Origin: Fen-178 sp049516835
GTDB taxonomy: Bacteria; Acidobacteriota; Terriglobia; Bryobacterales; Bryobacteraceae
Length of the DNA: 54,734 nucleotides
Reading direction: 5' to 3'
Assembly: GCA_049516835.1 (NCBI GenBank)
Contig: JBEKSR010000050.1
Coordinates: 1 to 54,734 of the forward strand
Shown here: in pieces, positions 10,727 to 18,247 of the stretch
How the letters are laid out: each line of letters opens with the position of its first letter
How positions within the stretch are numbered: the first letter of the stretch is position 1
Program-made: the position numbers and the translations under genes
The notes under the pieces: generated by a model
The model's input: the letters and a program-made list of their open reading frames with translations, nothing else
Database searches by the model: none
What the model was told of the DNA's origin: nothing

Positions 10727-11689
10727 ATGCCGGTTACGGAAGAAACGCGCGTGCGTCTCGCCGAGATTCCCAATTTAACTGTTTCCATGGACGTTCCGCT
10801 CTCCCGTTATACGCGCTTCGGTATTGGGGGGCCCGCCGATCTCTACGCCGAGACCGGCAGTGTCGAAGCTTTCATCGCCGCTCTCGCCGCCGCGCGTTCG
10901 AGCGGCATTCCCACCATGGTGATGGGTGGGGGCACCAACCTCGTGGTTTCCGACCGCGGCTTCCGTGGCATCGTGCTGCGCTACCGCGGCGACCGGCTCA
11001 CGGCCGAGGGCCGGCGCGTCATGGCGGACGCCGGCGCCGTCTTCGAGGACCTGGTGAATTTCGCCATCGAGCGCGGCCTCCAGGGCCTGGAAACCCTGGC
11101 GGGCATTCCCGGGTCCGTCGGCGCGGCCGTCTACGGCAATGCCGGCGCATACGGCCACTCCCTCTCCGAGCGGGTGGTCCATGTCCGCTTCCACGACGGC
11201 CGCGAAATCCGCGTCTTCACCAACGAAGAGTGCCGGTTTCACTATCGGGAGAGCATTTTCAAGCGCCACAAGGACTGGATCATTTTCTCCACGGAGTTGC
11301 TGCTGGAGCCTGCCGACGCCGGTCGGCTGCGCGAGACCGCCGCCGGCATTCGCAACGTCCGCAACGAAAAGTTTCCCGTCACCATGAAGTGCGCCGGCAG
11401 CATCTTCAAGAACCTGCTGCTCGAAGATCTGCCCCCGGCGGTGGCGGCCGAAGTCCCCGCCTCCGCGGTGCGCGAGGGCAAGGTCCCCGCCGCGTGGTTT
11501 CTGGAGCAGGTGGGCGCCAAGGGATGTCGGCGCGGCGACATCCACGTTGCCGGCTATCACGCCAACCTGATCTACAACGCCGGCGCCGGAACCGCTTCCG
11601 ACCTTTGCGCGCTCATTGAGGACCTGAAGGCCCGCGTGCGCGCGCGCTTCGGCCTGGATCTCGAAGAAGAAGTGCAGTACGTGGGGTAG
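10727..11689 (+). CDS. murB: UDP-N-acetylenolpyruvoylglucosamine reductase MurB
   Basis: A 320-residue FAD enzyme that reduces UDP-GlcNAc-enolpyruvate to UDP-MurNAc in peptidoglycan synthesis. Seen: the FAD-binding N-terminus (SRYTRFGIGGPADLYAE), VMGGGTNLVVSD, the ETLAGIPGSVGAAVYGNAGAYG loop, YRESIFK, and the catalytic serine motif CAGSIFKN near residue 225, then LEQVGAKGCRRGD and HANLIYN. The start at 10727 was chosen for its GAGGTG ribosome-binding site and family length; an in-frame ATG at 10688 is less likely. It stands alone rather than in a dcw cluster. Confidence 0.95.
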   Translation: MPVTEETRVRLAEIPNLTVSMDVPLSRYTRFGIGGPADLYAETGSVEAFIAALAAARSSGIPTMVMGGGTNLVVSDRGFRGIVLRYRGDRLTAEGRRVMADAGAVFEDLVNFAIERGLQGLETLAGIPGSVGAAVYGNAGAYGHSLSERVVHVRFHDGREIRVFTNEECRFHYRESIFKRHKDWIIFSTELLLEPADAGRLRETAAGIRNVRNEKFPVTMKCAGSIFKNLLLEDLPPAVAAEVPASAVREGKVPAAWFLEQVGAKGCRRGDIHVAGYHANLIYNAGAGTASDLCALIEDLKARVRARFGLDLEEEVQYVG

Positions 11690-11758
11690 GCCGCAAAACG
11701 GGGACTGCCACCAATTCCACTTTTTGGAAATGGATGGCTGTACCCGGTTTGCCCACCG

Positions 11759-11861
11759 TCACAGGTCATGGGGTTGAAGGCCGGTCTTCTTTGAGACTTT
11801 CGCGAGGACGGCAGGGCCAAGTTCCTCGGAAACACACGCGCCTTCACCGACGGCCAAGAGC
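11759..11861 (-). pseudogene. hicA: 3' remnant of a HicA-type toxin gene
   Basis: Immediately downstream of the hicB antitoxin, the minus strand reads EELGPAVLAKVSKKTGLQPHDL and stop. This matches the C-terminus of HicA/YcfA toxins (family pattern E-E-I-G-P-x-M-L-A-x-I-A-K-x-T-G-L-x-P-x-D-L). Just before it, another frame shows WPSVKARVF, like the preceding HicA strand, implying a frameshift. The first half of HicA, with its catalytic histidine, is absent: there is no room between the hicB stop and this remnant. The toxin must be non-functional. Confidence 0.6.
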
Positions 11862-12068
11862 TCATGCGGCAATGTCGAATACGGCATTCGTCGAATCGGG
11901 AGGCAACTCACCGTGGGCGATCCGGTCGAGAACAATCTCCCGCGCGGCCGACTGAGATCGTTGAATCGCATCCAGCTTCGACTCCCCATACAGGAGGACG
12001 TTCAGTTCCCGTACTTCGGCAATCCAGCGGCCATCGACTTCGCGGTCGAGCTCGATCGTGAGCTTCAT
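11862..12068 (-). CDS. hicB: HicB-like antitoxin
   Basis: A 68-residue protein of the short HicB-like (UPF0150) class: the N-terminal strand MKLTIELDREVDGRWIAEV, the E-L-N/P-G-x-x-x-Y-G-x-S loop (ELNVLLYGESKLDAI), and a helix AAREIVLDRIAHGE. It normally sequesters the HicA mRNA interferase and represses the operon. Its toxin gene directly downstream survives only as a fragment, so this antitoxin appears orphaned. Confidence 0.8.
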   Translation of the reverse strand: MKLTIELDREVDGRWIAEVRELNVLLYGESKLDAIQRSQSAAREIVLDRIAHGELPPDSTNAVFDIAA

Positions 12069-12167
12069 AGCCGCAGCTTAGCACACCCGCCACAAGGGAA
12101 CGCCCGCGGCTGAACTGTCTGACCAACCGGAAACGTGCTACTGTGTATTCAAATGTGAGGCATTGGC

Positions 12168-12752
12168 ATGAAAGTCATAAAGTACGGCTTTGGGCTTTTC
12201 ATCGTGTGCTTGATCGTCATCTCCGTGGCGACTAGGCAAGGCCCGGAAGAGCAAAAGAAGCCGGAACCCGAAGTCCCCTTCGACCGCATGACACCCGCCC
12301 AACATCTCGCAAAGGCCAAGTCGATTATGCAGGTGGAGGACCCCTCGAACCTGTCAAAAGATCAGCTTGACGAAGCAACGCGTCATTTCAGAGCCATACC
12401 AGATTCGACTCCTGAATCAGCGGAGGCCCTAGCCTCTCAAAGGCAATCCCTTGAGGCAGCGACAAAGAAGTATCTGGAAAAAGTGAGAGAGAAATATGCG
12501 AACGATCTTGAAGCAGTACTCCGGGATCAGGGACTCGACACCGTTGTGACTGAACTAGGAGATCAACTTATCCTAGCGAGTGATCTCTTCAACGATGAGT
12601 CAAATCGTGTACAAATTCTTGCTTCGATTCGAAATAAAATGAGGGATTCGCAGGGGCTTTGCGACCTAGGATTTCGACGGGTAGCGCTTTCCGGCAGCGG
12701 AATGTTTTCAGGGACTCACATCTATTCACTGGGTTGTAAAACCAGAAAGTAA
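12168..12752 (+). CDS. Membrane-anchored protein of unknown function
   Basis: A 194-residue product with an N-terminal membrane anchor or signal (GFGLFIVCLIVISVA), a proline/glutamate-rich linker, a helical region with many charges (residues about 45-130) and a C-terminal part with three cysteines. I do not recognise the family. Codon use is less GC-rich than in neighbouring genes, which suggests recent acquisition. It converges on the small gene at 12755 with a 2-bp gap. Confidence 0.55.
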   Translation: MKVIKYGFGLFIVCLIVISVATRQGPEEQKKPEPEVPFDRMTPAQHLAKAKSIMQVEDPSNLSKDQLDEATRHFRAIPDSTPESAEALASQRQSLEAATKKYLEKVREKYANDLEAVLRDQGLDTVVTELGDQLILASDLFNDESNRVQILASIRNKMRDSQGLCDLGFRRVALSGSGMFSGTHIYSLGCKTRK

Positions 12753-12754
12753 AG

Positions 12755-12991
12755 CTACGAGTTTAATTCTTCCAACGCAGCTTCGATGTTTTCTTTCCAA
12801 ACACCCTGCTGGTATTCCGCCCCAGTGATCAGCACCTGTTTAGGGCGCGACTCGGGAAGAAGCCGCAACCAAAGCTCGTAATCGCCGTTAAGCTGTCTCC
12901 CGCATTGTGCGGTATCTATGGCAGGAGCTACTTCCCTGACGAATTGCTCAATCCACCGACATTCTGGAGCCGTCTCGTAGTCAGCAGCCAT
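12755..12991 (-). CDS. Small protein of unknown function
   Basis: A 78-residue soluble protein from the ATG at 12991 (ADYETAPECRWIEQFVREVA, then QLNGDYELWLRLLPESRPKQ and an acidic C-terminal helix EAALEELNS). A 16-codon extension to 13039 would add a hydrophobic leader with two cysteines, making an exported protein, but neither start has a clear ribosome-binding site. No known family was recognised. Composition and codon use look coding. Confidence 0.5.
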   Translation of the reverse strand: MAADYETAPECRWIEQFVREVAPAIDTAQCGRQLNGDYELWLRLLPESRPKQVLITGAEYQQGVWKENIEAALEELNS

Positions 12992-13005
12992 ACTACAAAG
13001 TATTA

Positions 13006-13275
13006 TTACACAGTGAAGCCAAAGAAGGAACCGTCGCAATCGAAGTCCGAACCGTGAAAGCCATCACAGGGCACAGATGGCCGGACGGATGTAGCAGCAC
13101 CGCTGGCAGCAGGCATAGAAATAGAAGAAGTTGGGACTTCCGGCGGTTTTTCCTGTTCTTGGTGTGTGTGTGGCTGGTCCCATGAGGTTACGAAGCGTGG
13201 CTCTTTGGCCTCGGCCACCGCGCTCGTGGCGATAATGAGCGCCGCCAGCCAAGCTAAGCCGCGAGTGGCTTTCAT
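13006..13275 (-). CDS. Possible small secreted protein
   Basis: An 89-residue frame with a convincing signal peptide (LAWLAALIIATSAVAEA, cleavage expected near AEA-KEP) and a low-complexity mature part ending in a cysteine/glycine-rich tail (DGFHGSDFDCDGSFFGF). A GAGAGGAT ribosome-binding-like sequence precedes the ATG. It overlaps the possible extended form of the 12755 gene in another frame. No family was recognised; it is hypothetical. Confidence 0.4.
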   Translation of the reverse strand: MKATRGLAWLAALIIATSAVAEAKEPRFVTSWDQPHTHQEQEKPPEVPTSSISMPAASGAATSVRPSVPCDGFHGSDFDCDGSFFGFTV

Positions 13276-13611
13276 GGATCGCGTATCCTCTCAACCCCCA
13301 TTTTCGCACGGTGCGAAGGACCCCCGCCCCCCTCGAAAAGGGTAAGTTTCGGGACGCCGCGCGAAGCCCGTGGAATTGGGCCTTCGAGCGTCTCGAAAGT
13401 CGATTCCGAAACTGCCGACAAAACCTGCGCGGCGTTGAACCGGGTGCAGTCCCAGAAGTCGGTCTCGAAACGGGCGGCGTTGGTAAGTCCCGCGTCACGG
13501 AAACAGCGAGGATGCTCCCCCTCCCTGACGCTGCAGCGTTTAAGGCTCATTTGACCAAGGATTAAGCTCTAAAGGGACTGGCCGCGATTGCCGATGTTGT
13601 GATTGGCTAAC
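13276..13611 (+). other. Intergenic stretch, no convincing gene
   Basis: About 336 bp between the secreted small protein and the kinase. A 92-codon minus-strand frame (13550-13272) and an 84-codon plus-strand frame (13311-13565) exist, but neither has a ribosome-binding site, a recognisable motif or a neighbour that would support it. It probably carries the promoter of the kinase/regulator pair; no box is clear. Confidence 0.4.
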
Positions 13612-15156
13612 ATGCCTCTCAGCAACCGGCTCCTCACCGCCGCCGCCCGCCGTCACGTGGCGCGCATGGTCCGCGCCATCGCTCCCGCGGCCGGCCGCCT
13701 GGATCGGCGTTTCACCGCCCTGCTTCGCCAGCGCCGCTACGATGCCCTGCAAATCCGAGCCTTCCTGGCCATCACACCGGCCGCCGCTTCTCGCCTCCGC
13801 TCGCTGCCCCAATTCCTGGAGCAGGTGGAATATAACGGGCGCCGCTTGGCCAAGCTGAACGTTCCGCCGTCCGCGGTGAACGAAGTGCTGCGGGAGTTCG
13901 ACGGCCTGCTGGACCCGGTGCTCGAGGGCCACTTCGAGCCGGCGCGGGAGCAGCTCCAGTTGGCCACCGTCCTCATCCTGAACGACGCCTTCTATCAGGT
14001 CCGCGAGGCCGAGAGCCAGGCCTTCTTCGGCCTTTACCACGCCGAAACCGAGGCTGCCAGTCTCGAGGACCTGCTCCGCCGTATCGTCCGCATCCTCACG
14101 CCCGCATTCCAGGCGAGCGCCGGCCGCCTTTTCCTGCTCGACCGGCCGGCGGCTGGAAAACTCGCGCGCCCCCTCTACATCGAGCGCGGCCAGCCCGATG
14201 AGCGGCTCATCGCCGATCCTCAGATGCGCGGCCGCTACGCTTCCTATTGGTCGTACCCCATAGGCTCTTCGCCAATAGATCTTGACCGTTACCCGCTCCC
14301 ATGGAGCACCACCGCTGCGCCAGAGGCGCAATGCCGCCCTGCCAAGGGCTCGGCGGCGCTGGTTCAGTTCGGTTTTCGGGTGCGCTATCCGTGGCTGCCG
14401 CGCGAACTGGCGCTGCTGGTGGCCGCGGGCGAGCGTTGCCACGAGGCTCTCGAACGCGCCCGCATGGAACGTGAAATCCGGCGCCTGGAGGCCGAGGCGC
14501 GGCGCGCGGAGGAAGAAGAGCGGCGCCGCATCGGCCGCGAGCTCCACGACGAAGCCGGCCAATCCATGCTGCTGCTGCGCCTGCAACTGGAGATGATGGA
14601 GCGCGACGCTCCCGCGGCTTTGCGCCCGCGCCTGGCGGAGACGCGCGCCATCGCCGAGCGGGCGGTGGCCGAGCTGCGCCGCCTGGTGGCGGCGCTCAGC
14701 CCCGCCGTGCTGGAGCGCCTGGGCCTGAAATCCGCGCTCCGCCAACTGGCCGCGCGGTTCCGGAAAATGCGCCCCGCCGGCCTGCGCTTGCGGATTTCGA
14801 CCCCCTGCGAGCGCCTTTCCATCGAGACCCAGGAGGTGATTTACCGGGTTGCGCAAGAGTGCCTCCAGAACATTGCCAAACATTCCCGGGCCAATCGAGT
14901 AAACATTTCGCTTCGCTCCGCCGATAAGAGTATCAGGCTGAGCGTAGCGGATAACGGCGCCGGCTTTTGTGCGGAAACGGCACGGAATCGGCCGATGTCA
15001 TTCGGCTTGGCGGGCATGCGGGAGCGGGCCGCGCTCCTGGGTGGAACGCTCGCCGTACGAAGCGCACCCGGGGAGGGCGCCCGAATCACTCTCCAGTTGC
15101 CGCGAAGCTCCGCAGCAGTGACTCGAAATGACAAAAATTCGCGTACTCCTGACTGA
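13612..15156 (+). CDS. NarL-family sensor histidine kinase (HisKA_3), cytoplasmic
   Basis: A 514-residue kinase without membrane helices. The N-terminal ~150 residues are helical and unassigned, about 150-280 look like a GAF-type sensor (RIVRILTPAFQASAGRLFLLDRP), and the HisKA_3 dimerisation box EEEERRRIGRELHDEAGQSM places the phospho-accepting histidine near residue 312. The ATPase domain follows (VIYRVAQECLQNIAKHSRA, VADNGAGF, FGLAGMRERAALLGG). ATG at 13612 was preferred to TTG at 13603. It overlaps the downstream response regulator by 29 bp, its clear partner. The signal is unknown. Confidence 0.9.
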   Translation: MPLSNRLLTAAARRHVARMVRAIAPAAGRLDRRFTALLRQRRYDALQIRAFLAITPAAASRLRSLPQFLEQVEYNGRRLAKLNVPPSAVNEVLREFDGLLDPVLEGHFEPAREQLQLATVLILNDAFYQVREAESQAFFGLYHAETEAASLEDLLRRIVRILTPAFQASAGRLFLLDRPAAGKLARPLYIERGQPDERLIADPQMRGRYASYWSYPIGSSPIDLDRYPLPWSTTAAPEAQCRPAKGSAALVQFGFRVRYPWLPRELALLVAAGERCHEALERARMEREIRRLEAEARRAEEEERRRIGRELHDEAGQSMLLLRLQLEMMERDAPAALRPRLAETRAIAERAVAELRRLVAALSPAVLERLGLKSALRQLAARFRKMRPAGLRLRISTPCERLSIETQEVIYRVAQECLQNIAKHSRANRVNISLRSADKSIRLSVADNGAGFCAETARNRPMSFGLAGMRERAALLGGTLAVRSAPGEGARITLQLPRSSAAVTRNDKNSRTPD

Positions 15157-15802
15157 CGATCACACCCTGTTCCGGCAGGGAATCCGAACTCTGCTCTCGG
15201 CGGAACCCGATGTCGAGGTCATCGGCGAAGCAGCCAACGCCTCCGATGCGGTCGCCATGGCCCGGCAGGTCCATCCCGACGTGGTTCTCATGGATATCGG
15301 GATGACCGGCATGAGCAGCTTTGAAGCCACGCGCCTCATTCGCAAGGAGCGCGCCGAGACCCGTGTCGTGTTTCTCTCCATGTACGACGACGAGGATTAC
15401 CTGGCCGAGTGCGTGGAGCTCGGCGCTAGCGGCTACATTCTGAAGGAGAGTCCCGCCGATCAGTTGCTCACCGCCATTCGCGAGGTGCATCGCGGCGGCA
15501 GTTATCTCAGCCCGCGGCTGCTCACCCGCCTGGTGGACGATTTCCGCGTGCAAGGCCGCGGCGGGCCGGTGCGCCAGCCGCGGTTCGGCACCCTGACCAA
15601 GCGCGAGCGCGAGATTCTCAAAATGCTGGCGGAAGGCCAGTCCGTGAAAGAGATTGCCTCCGGCTTCGAGCTCAGCGTCAAAACGGTCGAAGCTCACAAA
15701 TTCAACCTGATGCGCAAGCTCGGCATCCACAACAAGGCCCACCTCGTGCAGTATGCCATTCAGAAAAAGATCATCCGCCTCCCCGAACTGCAAATGACGT
15801 AA
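15128..15802 (+). CDS. LuxR/NarL-family response regulator
   Basis: A 224-residue regulator: a receiver domain with acidic pair DD at 10-11, phosphorylation site Asp56 (VVLMDIGM), switch threonine/serine region FLSMYDDE and Lys in YILKES; then a LuxR-type helix-turn-helix (LTKREREILKMLAEGQSVKEIA and VKTVEAHKFNLMRKLGI). It overlaps the kinase gene by 29 bp, so the pair is translationally coupled. Phosphorylation should promote dimerisation and promoter binding; targets are not visible. Confidence 0.94.
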   Translation: MTKIRVLLTDDHTLFRQGIRTLLSAEPDVEVIGEAANASDAVAMARQVHPDVVLMDIGMTGMSSFEATRLIRKERAETRVVFLSMYDDEDYLAECVELGASGYILKESPADQLLTAIREVHRGGSYLSPRLLTRLVDDFRVQGRGGPVRQPRFGTLTKREREILKMLAEGQSVKEIASGFELSVKTVEAHKFNLMRKLGIHNKAHLVQYAIQKKIIRLPELQMT

Positions 15803-15925
15803 TGCGTCCGCAGTGCCACACGTGTTTCACGTGACACAAAGCCAAGATTGACAAGCGTCTGAGAATCAATCGTTTGCGCTTTGGCCCCTGTTCTGCAGCT
15901 TCCCCTCGCGTAGGGAGAGGCGACT

Positions 15926-16054
15926 ATGGGAAGCATTCTGGGCTGCGTTCTGATGGCGGCGATCACGTTTCCGGTGGCGTTCCTGGTGGCGCGGAGCTGC
16001 CTGCGCGGCTTCATCCGCGTCATCACCGGGGGAGAGCACCGCGATGTGTTATGA
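15926..16054 (+). CDS. 42-residue single-pass membrane peptide
   Basis: A short gene with a good ribosome-binding site (GGGAGAGG, about 6 bp before ATG). It encodes one hydrophobic helix (GCVLMAAITFPVAFLVA) followed by a basic, soluble tail (LRGFIRVITGGEHRDVL). Its TGA overlaps the ATG of the next gene (ATGA at 16051-16054), a strong sign that it is translated and coupled. It heads the run leading to the secreted protein, the solute-binding protein and the membrane kinase. No family was recognised. Confidence 0.6.
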   Translation: MGSILGCVLMAAITFPVAFLVARSCLRGFIRVITGGEHRDVL

Positions 16055-17250
16055 TCGCAGCCGTGAAGAGATGGCACGCGGTTTTCTGCGCGCTCCTGTT
16101 CTTCATCCCGCCGGGCGCTCATGCCGCTGAAGACCTGAACGGCGCCGCGCACGAGCTCGCGCGCCGCACCGCCGCCTTCGCCGGCTCAGGCGAGCCGGTT
16201 TCGGTCGAGTACCGCAATGCTTCCTCTCTGGGCTCGGCCGAGTTCGGCCAGGCGCGCGGCGCGTTCGAAGCCGCGCTCCAGCAAGCGGGCCTGCGGGTCA
16301 GCGACGTGGCGCCAGTGGCCGAACTCCGCCTCACGCTTTCCGAAAACCAGTCGCAGTACTTGCTGGTGGAAGAAGCGCGGAAGGGCGGCGAGCGGCAGGT
16401 CTGGATAGCCGCATGGAAGCGGGCCGAACCGGCGGCAGCCGCCTCGCCGGGCATGGCGCTCGACAGAAAGCTGGTGTGGGAGCAGGAGGAGCAGATTCTG
16501 GACGTAGCGTTCCCCGCCGCCGGCATGCTGGTGCTCTCGCCTTCCCAGGTGACGCTCTACGCGCGCCGGAACGGCTCATGGGAGTTTCGGCGGGCGGTTC
16601 CGCTGGCGCCTGGGAAACCGTGACCGCGCGACCTGCGGGGCCGGCTGCGGGTAAGCGGCGCGACTTTTCAGGCGTTTCTGCCGGGCATGGTGTGCGGCGG
16701 CGCGGCGGAGCCTTCGCTCTCGATCGATTGCCGGCCGGGCGACGAGCCCTGGGTACTGGAATCGGGCAGCCGCGCCACGCTGCTGGCCAATTTCACCGCT
16801 ACGCGCAATCACTTCGACGGGCGCGTGGCCACCCAGACCGGTCTGCGAAAGACGATAGCGCCATTCTATTCCGCCGCGTCCGTGGAAGAGCAGGGCCGGC
16901 CGCTGTGGCTGCTGGCCATGGTGGACGGGCGCACCCAGATCTTCGATGCCTGGCTCGATCCGGTGGGCGCCATTGCCTCGTGGGGCAGCGACATCGCCGG
17001 CACGGAAGCGAGCTGCGGCGGTGGATCGCAGGCGCTGGCCACGCGGCCCGGCGATGCGGGCGAGCCCGATGCCATCCAGGCCTTCGCCATTGTGAACCGC
17101 GCCGCCGCGCCGCTCACCGCGCCGGTGGAGTTCGCCGGCCCGGTCACAGCGCTCTGGCCCTCGAGCGCAACCTCGGCCCTGGCGGTGGCGCGAGATCCCC
17201 TGACAGGCAGATATGCGGCTTATGTCATCACCGTGGTTTGCGGCATGTAG
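16051..17250 (+). pseudogene. Secreted protein of unknown function, interrupted by one in-frame TGA
   Basis: The frame starts at 16051 with a signal peptide (AVFCALLFFIPPGAHA) and runs for 190 codons to TGA at 16621-16623. The same frame then stays open for 209 codons with matching composition and ends at 17250. The context is KP-stop-PRDLRGRLRV, where Trp (TGG) would fit, so one G-to-A change explains the stop. The full product would be about 399 residues, with a helical N-terminal half and a beta-rich C-terminal half. It overlaps the next gene by 38 bp. Two separate proteins are possible, but the second half lacks its own signal peptide and ribosome-binding site. The family is unknown; its place next to a solute-binding protein and kinase suggests envelope sensing. 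Confidence 0.6.
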
Positions 17251-18247
17251 CCTCGGCCTCGCGGCGCTCGCGGCGGCAACCGCGGCGGCCGCCACCCGCC
17301 CGCATTACGGCGGCACACTGCACGTTGAAATACGGCAGTCCTTCGAAACACCCGACCCGCCCACCACCGGTTACGGAATGCCCGACCTGGCGCGAGCCTT
17401 CGTCATCACGCGCTGGGAAGCGGGCCGGCGCGCCGTGTACGCGGCCGACGAAAACGCCCCAGGCGGCCGTGCATTTCTGGACGCCGTGGAAATCGAGATG
17501 GCGCGGCCCTTGCGCGATCAATCCATCGATCTCGAACTCGGCAAGACGGACGTGGCGGAACTTGGCCCCAGCGAGCTGCGCCGCCAGCCGGCCGGACGCA
17601 AGGTCTGGCCCTCCGCGCCGGTGCGTCTGGTGGCGCTGGTTTTCTCTCCGCGGGTGGAAGACGCGCGCATCCGTGAGGCGCTGGCGCTGGCGGTGGACCG
17701 CGCCGCCATCCACAACGTGCTGCTGCAACGCCAGGGCGAGGTCTCCGCGGCGCTGCTGCCACAGTGGCTCTCGGGCTACGCGTTCCTGTTTCCAGTTGCG
17801 GCCGATGCCGCCAAGGCGCGCACGCTGGTGGCGGGCATTCCGGCCGCGGTACGTGCCATTTCACTGGGCGTGGAGGACGCCGCGGCGCGGCCCATCGCGG
17901 AGCGCATCGCCCTCAACGCGCGCGACGCAGGCCTGGCGGTTTCCGTGGTTCCGCTGGCCGCCGGCGCCGACGCGCGCCTGGTGGAAGTGCGGATTGGGTC
18001 CATGGATCCGGCGCTTGCGCTCGCGAGCACCGCCGCCTCTCTGGGGCTTCCCGAGCCGCCGCGCGCCGATTCTCCGGAGGCGCTCTACGCCGTCGAGCGC
18101 GCGTTGCTCGAAGGCTTCCGCGTCATCCCGCTGTTCCATCTTCCGGATGTCTACGGGGTGAATCCGCGCGTGAAGGGCAGGCCGGGCATCACGCCTCTGG
18201 GCGAGTGGCGTTTTGAGAACCTGTGGGTGGAAGGCGGCCCGCCATGA
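17213..18247 (+). CDS. Short extracytoplasmic solute-binding protein, family 5 (peptide/nickel type)
   Basis: A 344-residue protein with a signal peptide (residues about 8-27), then THE typical start of mature SBP_bac_5 proteins (RPHYGGTLHVEIRQSF) and the family segments RLVALVF, DARIREALALAVDRAAI and a C-terminal VIPLFHLPDVYGVNPRV. Normal family members have about 500 residues, so a large part of the ligand-binding lobe is missing. The gene lies between a secreted protein and a membrane kinase, with an ATGA overlap to the kinase and no permease genes. A sensory co-receptor for the kinase is therefore more likely than transport; this is inference. Confidence 0.8.
   Translation: MRLMSSPWFAACSLGLAALAAATAAAATRPHYGGTLHVEIRQSFETPDPPTTGYGMPDLARAFVITRWEAGRRAVYAADENAPGGRAFLDAVEIEMARPLRDQSIDLELGKTDVAELGPSELRRQPAGRKVWPSAPVRLVALVFSPRVEDARIREALALAVDRAAIHNVLLQRQGEVSAALLPQWLSGYAFLFPVAADAAKARTLVAGIPAAVRAISLGVEDAAARPIAERIALNARDAGLAVSVVPLAAGADARLVEVRIGSMDPALALASTAASLGLPEPPRADSPEALYAVERALLEGFRVIPLFHLPDVYGVNPRVKGRPGITPLGEWRFENLWVEGGPP

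Noticed and set aside
11698..11740. Short GGGGACTG-type sequence after murB that recalls the palindromic elements at 51-52 kb
   Set aside because: Only a few bases match and no inverted partner or terminal repeat is present.
13272..13550. 92-codon minus-strand frame upstream of the kinase
   Set aside because: No ribosome-binding site, motif or supporting neighbour; could be a decayed gene but cannot be supported.
16621..16623. TGA as a selenocysteine codon
   Set aside because: No SECIS-like hairpin is evident right after the TGA and no redox motif surrounds it; Trp fits the context better.
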